Positions 60,865 through 64,000 of a DNA stretch of 64,000 nt are shown here, in pieces; position 1 is the first letter of the stretch, and the number at the start of each line of letters is the position of its first letter. The notes below the pieces were generated by a model. The model was given only the letters and a program-made list of their open reading frames with translations. It searched no databases and had not been told where the DNA came from. The position numbers and the translations under genes were made by a program. This DNA comes from an uncultured Verrucomicrobia subdivision 3 bacterium (lineage in GTDB: Bacteria; Verrucomicrobiota; Verrucomicrobiia; Limisphaerales; UBA11358): the NCBI GenBank assembly GCA_903872345.1, contig CAIQKM010000197.1:1-64000 (forward strand), in the 5' to 3' direction.

Positions 60865-62232
60865 ATGCGTTTCTTACAGTTCATTGTTTTATGCGGATTG
60901 CTGGGCGCAGGCTGGGGCGCGCGCGCCGCGACCGGCGGCGCGGGGACGAATACCATTACCTGGCACCGGGCCACGGGCATGGTGGATGCCGAGGTGCATG
61001 GATGTCCGTTGATGCCGTTGCTGGAAGGAATTGCGCAGGAGACGGGCTGGCATATTTTTGTGGAGCCGGGGGCCGATCGCAAGGCGTCGGCGCGGTTTCA
61101 TGACCAGCCGGTGGGCGATGCGTTGCGCATGTTATTGGGTACCCTCAACTTCGCCTTTGTGCCGCAGACAAACGGGCCGAATTTTCTCTACGTCTTCACC
61201 ACCCGGATGGAAGCCGCCACCAAGGCGGTGAAAGCCGTCAAAGCCGCGCCACCGAAACATGTGGCGAACCAGTTGATTGTGAAGATCAAGCCGGGGGCGG
61301 ACATTGATGCCATTGCCAAATCGGTGGGGGCGAAGGTGATTGCGCGCAATGACAAGCTGCACATCTACAAGCTCGAGTTTGGAGATGCGGCTTCCACGGA
61401 TGCGGCGCTGGGTGAATTGAAGAACAATTCCGACGTGCTCGCCGTGGATTACAATTATCAGTATGACGCGCCGCCGGAAGGTCAGCTCCTGCCGAACACC
61501 GCCGCCGCCACGCCGTCCCTTTCGCTCAATCCGGCCACGCAGGATGATCCCTGCAGCCCGACCATTGGCTTGATTGATACCCCGGTGCAATTGCAGGGCA
61601 ATTCCACGGACCAATTTTTGCAGAAGCAACTGTATGTCGCGGGCGATCCCGGAGCCACCTCCGCGGCTCCGTTGCATGGCACGGCCATGTATCAATCCAT
61701 CCTCTATGCGATGTCGCAGCAGGGCAAGACCACCAGTTCAAAAATCCTGGCGGTGGATGTTTATGGCGGCAACACCCAGACGACGAGTTGGGATGTGGCG
61801 CTGGGCATCCAGGCGGCCGTGGATGGCGGTGCGACCGTCCTGAACATGAGCCTGGGCAGCAGCGGCGACAGTGCGGTGCTGGACAGCATCGTGGCCGATG
61901 CAGCATCCCATGGCGTGGTGATGTACGCGGCGGCGGGCAATCAACCGGTGGATACGGCGACCTATCCGGCGGCGATTCCCGGAGTGACGGCGGTGACGGC
62001 CCTGCAAAACGGCCAGCTCGCGCCGTATGCCGACTACGGCAGTTTCGTTAGCCTCGCATTGCCCGGGGCCAATGCGATCAGCTTCAACAATCAGACGTAC
62101 GGATTTCAAGGCACCTCGGTGGCCACCGCGCTGGCCACGGGCGTGGCGGCGGGCGTGAAAGGTGTGAATTGCGGCACGTGGACACAGGTTCAGACCGCGA
62201 TGCAGCAGAAGTTTGGGTTTACGGGGAAGTGA
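60865..62232 (+). CDS. Secreted S8 subtilisin-like peptidase with STN-like N-terminal domain
   Basis: A 455-residue exported protein (signal LQFIVLCGLLGAGWGARA). Residues 30-115 resemble an STN/secretin short domain (LLEGIAQETGWHIFVEPGAD, DQPVGDALRMLLGTLNFAF). A propeptide-like part follows (NQLIVKIKPGADIDAIAKSV). The catalytic domain has Asp238 in GLIDTP, His271 in APLHGTAM and Ser418 in FQGTSVATAL, plus the oxyanion-region AAGNQPV. The triad is complete but the domain is compact. An STN-type domain on a protease is unusual; such domains normally sit on TonB receptors or secretins. It could process exported proteins of this locus, which is speculation. The 200 bp before it hold no gene. Confidence 0.87.
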   Translation: MRFLQFIVLCGLLGAGWGARAATGGAGTNTITWHRATGMVDAEVHGCPLMPLLEGIAQETGWHIFVEPGADRKASARFHDQPVGDALRMLLGTLNFAFVPQTNGPNFLYVFTTRMEAATKAVKAVKAAPPKHVANQLIVKIKPGADIDAIAKSVGAKVIARNDKLHIYKLEFGDAASTDAALGELKNNSDVLAVDYNYQYDAPPEGQLLPNTAAATPSLSLNPATQDDPCSPTIGLIDTPVQLQGNSTDQFLQKQLYVAGDPGATSAAPLHGTAMYQSILYAMSQQGKTTSSKILAVDVYGGNTQTTSWDVALGIQAAVDGGATVLNMSLGSSGDSAVLDSIVADAASHGVVMYAAAGNQPVDTATYPAAIPGVTAVTALQNGQLAPYADYGSFVSLALPGANAISFNNQTYGFQGTSVATALATGVAAGVKGVNCGTWTQVQTAMQQKFGFTGK

Positions 62233-62332
62233 TCGGTTCAGGTCGGATGTCGCGCCTACGGTGCCGGGGCAGGGCGTCGCACAGGTGGCGTGCTTGTCAC
62301 CGTTGGTAGCGGTTGGTAGAAAATCCAGACAC

Positions 62333-62359
62333 AAAAAATCCTCTCCCGCAGGAGAGGAT
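62333..62359 (-). terminator. Rho-independent terminator for the minus-strand gene at 62390
   Basis: ATCCTCTCC and GGAGAGGAT form a perfect 9-bp stem with a 4-base loop; on the minus strand it is followed by a run of T residues. It lies between convergent genes and may serve both directions. Confidence 0.75.
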
Positions 62360-62389
62360 GAAAGGGGACTGTGATCGCTGCCCGATACT

Positions 62390-62545
62390 TCAGTGGGACA
62401 AACAACCGTACTTGATGAACGTACCGAGAAAAGCACCGAGGGCCAGGATGAGCAGCAACGGCTTGCCGGCGAGCATCAGAACAATGCCCGTACCGATCAG
62501 CGCGGCGAACCCCACGAACACCAAAATGGCGGCGATAAATTTCAT
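62390..62545 (-). CDS. Small membrane protein of unknown function
   Basis: A 51-residue frame from the ATG at 62545 (MKFIAAILVFVGFAALIGTG, then IVLMLAGKPLLLILALGAFL). It consists of two hydrophobic helices with a short C-terminal tail KYGCLSH. An upstream in-frame start at 62581 would add twelve residues that include Cys and Pro and look less natural. A good terminator follows. No family is recognised; the composition argues for a real inner-membrane microprotein. Confidence 0.55.
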   Translation of the reverse strand: MKFIAAILVFVGFAALIGTGIVLMLAGKPLLLILALGAFLGTFIKYGCLSH

Positions 62546-62653
62546 CGGGCAAAATTGTAGCGAATAATTGGCTGGGCGCAAGACCGCGATTGGACAGGCA
62601 AGGGCAGGGGAGTTTAACCGCGAAATACGCGAAATACGCGAAAAGGGGATAGG

Positions 62654-63088
62654 CTATTTGGCATGGTTGCTCTCGGAAGTGCGCGGGCGACCTGCAAACA
62701 GCCATTCCACAACCAAACCCATCAGCACCCCAATCGTATAGGCAACAAAGTCCTGCCAGAAAAAACCTCGCCCCAAGACCAACTGACCGGGCAGGGTTTG
62801 GCGGATGCTCTCCAACCACGGGGGCTGATACAATTTGAGCGTTTCAATGGTGAAGGAAAAAGCGAGTGCGACCAAACCCAATCGGAGGCTGGAAGCCTTG
62901 CGAAAAAGGATGCCGAGCCCCAAAAACACCATCATAGCCCAGAGCGTATCGCCCGGATACTTGCCGAGACAGGCTGGTAGAAACTGGGGAAAATGTCGGG
63001 AGGCCAGTCCGGCGGCGATGGTTATGACTACGGCCACCGCATAGTACGCCCGGTTTCGGCTTCGTGCTGCTTGGAGGAAATGCCTCAT
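62654..63088 (-). CDS. DUF2809-family membrane protein
   Basis: A 144-residue protein with four to five hydrophobic segments (YYAVAVVITIAAGLASRHFP, GDTLWAMMVFLGLGILF, LGLVALAFSFTIETLKLYQ, VAYTIGVLMGLVVEWLF). The combination GLASR...Y-x-GD-LWA...E-x-LKLYQ-xx-WL...R and LG-x-FFWQD is the pattern of DUF2809 proteins, whose function is unknown. The ATG at 63088 is preferred because GGGAGG lies about 12 bases upstream; a TTG at 63121 directly after the stop of the next gene is the alternative. It follows the YgfZ-like gene closely and is probably co-transcribed. Confidence 0.8.
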   Translation of the reverse strand: MRHFLQAARSRNRAYYAVAVVITIAAGLASRHFPQFLPACLGKYPGDTLWAMMVFLGLGILFRKASSLRLGLVALAFSFTIETLKLYQPPWLESIRQTLPGQLVLGRGFFWQDFVAYTIGVLMGLVVEWLFAGRPRTSESNHAK

Positions 63089-63121
63089 GATGGTTTCAAA
63101 CCTCCCATTCGTGTCGGTCAA

Positions 63122-64000
63122 TCACTGAGCGGCGAAGGGCAGGGTGGTGACTTTGGCCGGAACTTCGCCATCGGCGGTTCGAAGCAGGAGTTCGGTGCCG
63201 GGCTGATTGGCCTCGCGGCGGACGTAGCCGAGGGCAAAGTGGGTTTGAAAAACGGGGGACCAGACGGCGCTGGTAACGGAGCCAACCTCCTTGCCGTCGC
63301 GAAAAATTTTATCGCCGCGCAGCGGGAGGGTTTTCAAATCGGCGGGCAACCGGAGTCCGCGGAGCTCACGGCTGACGTGTCCGAAGCTGTGGACGCGATT
63401 GATGACTTCCTGGCCGATGTAGCAGCCTTTGTTGTAAACGATGGCGCGGCTTTCAATGCCGCATTCCAACGGGAGGTTGGTTTCATCCATGTCGGCACCG
63501 TAGCGCGGGATGCCGGCCTCGATGCGGGCGGTTTCGAAGGCGCTCCAACCGACGGCGCGGCCACCGGCTTGCTTGGCGGCGGCGATGAGTTTATCGGCCA
63601 CGGCACCGAGGGCATCGTTCGGTACGAAGAGGTCGAAGCCGGCGGTGTTCAGACGCGGGAGGTTGACCAGATACAGGTCGCCAAGCATGGGGTCGGACAT
63701 TTTGACGGAGGCGTGCCGCGCGGCGGGAATTTCAATGAACACGCCGAGGGCGCGCACGACGGCTTCGGCGGACGGTCCTTGCACACTCAGCAAACCATAA
63801 TGCGGCGCGGCATCCACGAGCTGGACATCATCGGCGACGATATACCGTTCCAGCCGCGCGGTGATGGCGGCGGTGAGGCCGGGTTCGAAATCGAGCAGCA
63901 GTTCCTCGGCGAGGCAGGCGATATTGAGATCGGCTTCCATCTTGCCCTTCAAAGTGGTGAGGGCGGCGTAGCAACCCTGGCCGGTGGCGAGCTTTTTGAC
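63122..64000 (-). CDS. YgfZ/GcvT-like folate-binding protein (N-terminus outside window)
   Basis: The frame is open to base 64000, giving 292 residues of the C-terminal part. The diagnostic motif KGCYIGQEVINRVHSFGHVS identifies the YgfZ branch of aminomethyltransferase-fold proteins (K-G-C-Y-x-G-Q-E). Other matches are GQGCYAALTTLKGKMEADL at the start, FETARIEAGIPRYGADMDET, and LPLECGIESRAIVYNKGC. YgfZ-type proteins bind tetrahydrofolate and assist iron-sulfur cluster assembly, for example of MiaB. The conserved Cys is present. It is cytosolic and unrelated to the glycan locus. Confidence 0.93.
   Translation of the reverse strand, partial: VKKLATGQGCYAALTTLKGKMEADLNIACLAEELLLDFEPGLTAAITARLERYIVADDVQLVDAAPHYGLLSVQGPSAEAVVRALGVFIEIPAARHASVKMSDPMLGDLYLVNLPRLNTAGFDLFVPNDALGAVADKLIAAAKQAGGRAVGWSAFETARIEAGIPRYGADMDETNLPLECGIESRAIVYNKGCYIGQEVINRVHSFGHVSRELRGLRLPADLKTLPLRGDKIFRDGKEVGSVTSAVWSPVFQTHFALGYVRREANQPGTELLLRTADGEVPAKVTTLPFAAQ

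Overview
This 64 kb window looks like chromosome from a Verrucomicrobiota bacterium, most likely of the Pedosphaera/Limisphaerales type. The inference rests on gene content: giant secreted proteins built from autotransporter-associated beta-strand (PATR) repeats, a recurring C-terminal block ending FYRL-x-P, pseudopilins beginning [16 protein letters not shown], large numbers of secreted alpha-L-fucosidases (GH29), and ECF sigma/Ser-Thr kinase pairs. No rRNA, tRNA or CRISPR array was seen.

Layout. 1-3100 is a mobile and decayed edge: the 5' part of an integrase-like gene (minus strand), a cluster of 11-bp-phased AATAGT boxes, a complete IS4-family element (948-2391) with 16-bp inverted repeats and a 9-bp target duplication, and a broken surface-protein gene. 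3184-6026 is an ECF sigma factor followed by a membrane-anchored Ser/Thr kinase. 6456-13400 is a 2314-residue PATR protein with a terminator behind it and another surface-protein relic. 13973-27530 holds two abutting GH29 fucosidases and a 2729-residue protein with an alginate-lyase-type domain inside LamG, FN3 and PATR modules. 27547-29253 is a second decay zone: a frameshifted GH29 gene cut off by an IS3-family remnant, next to a small XRE-type gene. 29786-33949 is the housekeeping sucAB operon (minus strand). 34192-41490 runs GH35 beta-galactosidase, CoA-binding protein, a very large periplasmic-sensor histidine kinase and its NarL-type response regulator. A 19-bp motif occurs on both sides of the regulator gene. 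41676-50721 holds a third PATR protein, a pseudopilin and a clan-A glycosidase with a LamG tail. 51018-60662 is a co-directional run of secreted glycosidases (GH67-like, GH29, GH38-type, GH29, GH3). 60865-62232 is a subtilase with an STN-like N-terminus. The right edge carries small membrane proteins and a YgfZ/GcvT-like folate-binding protein running off the window (minus strand).

How it fits together (inference): nearly every plus-strand gene from 6 to 62 kb encodes an exported protein, and the hydrolases suit a fucose-, galactose-, mannose- and uronate-containing polysaccharide. The sensor kinase with PA14 and OB-like modules, its regulator, and the sigma/kinase pair are the obvious candidates for controlling the locus. 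Five large exported proteins share a C-terminal block that may be a sorting or anchoring tag; that is the most interesting system-level signal here.
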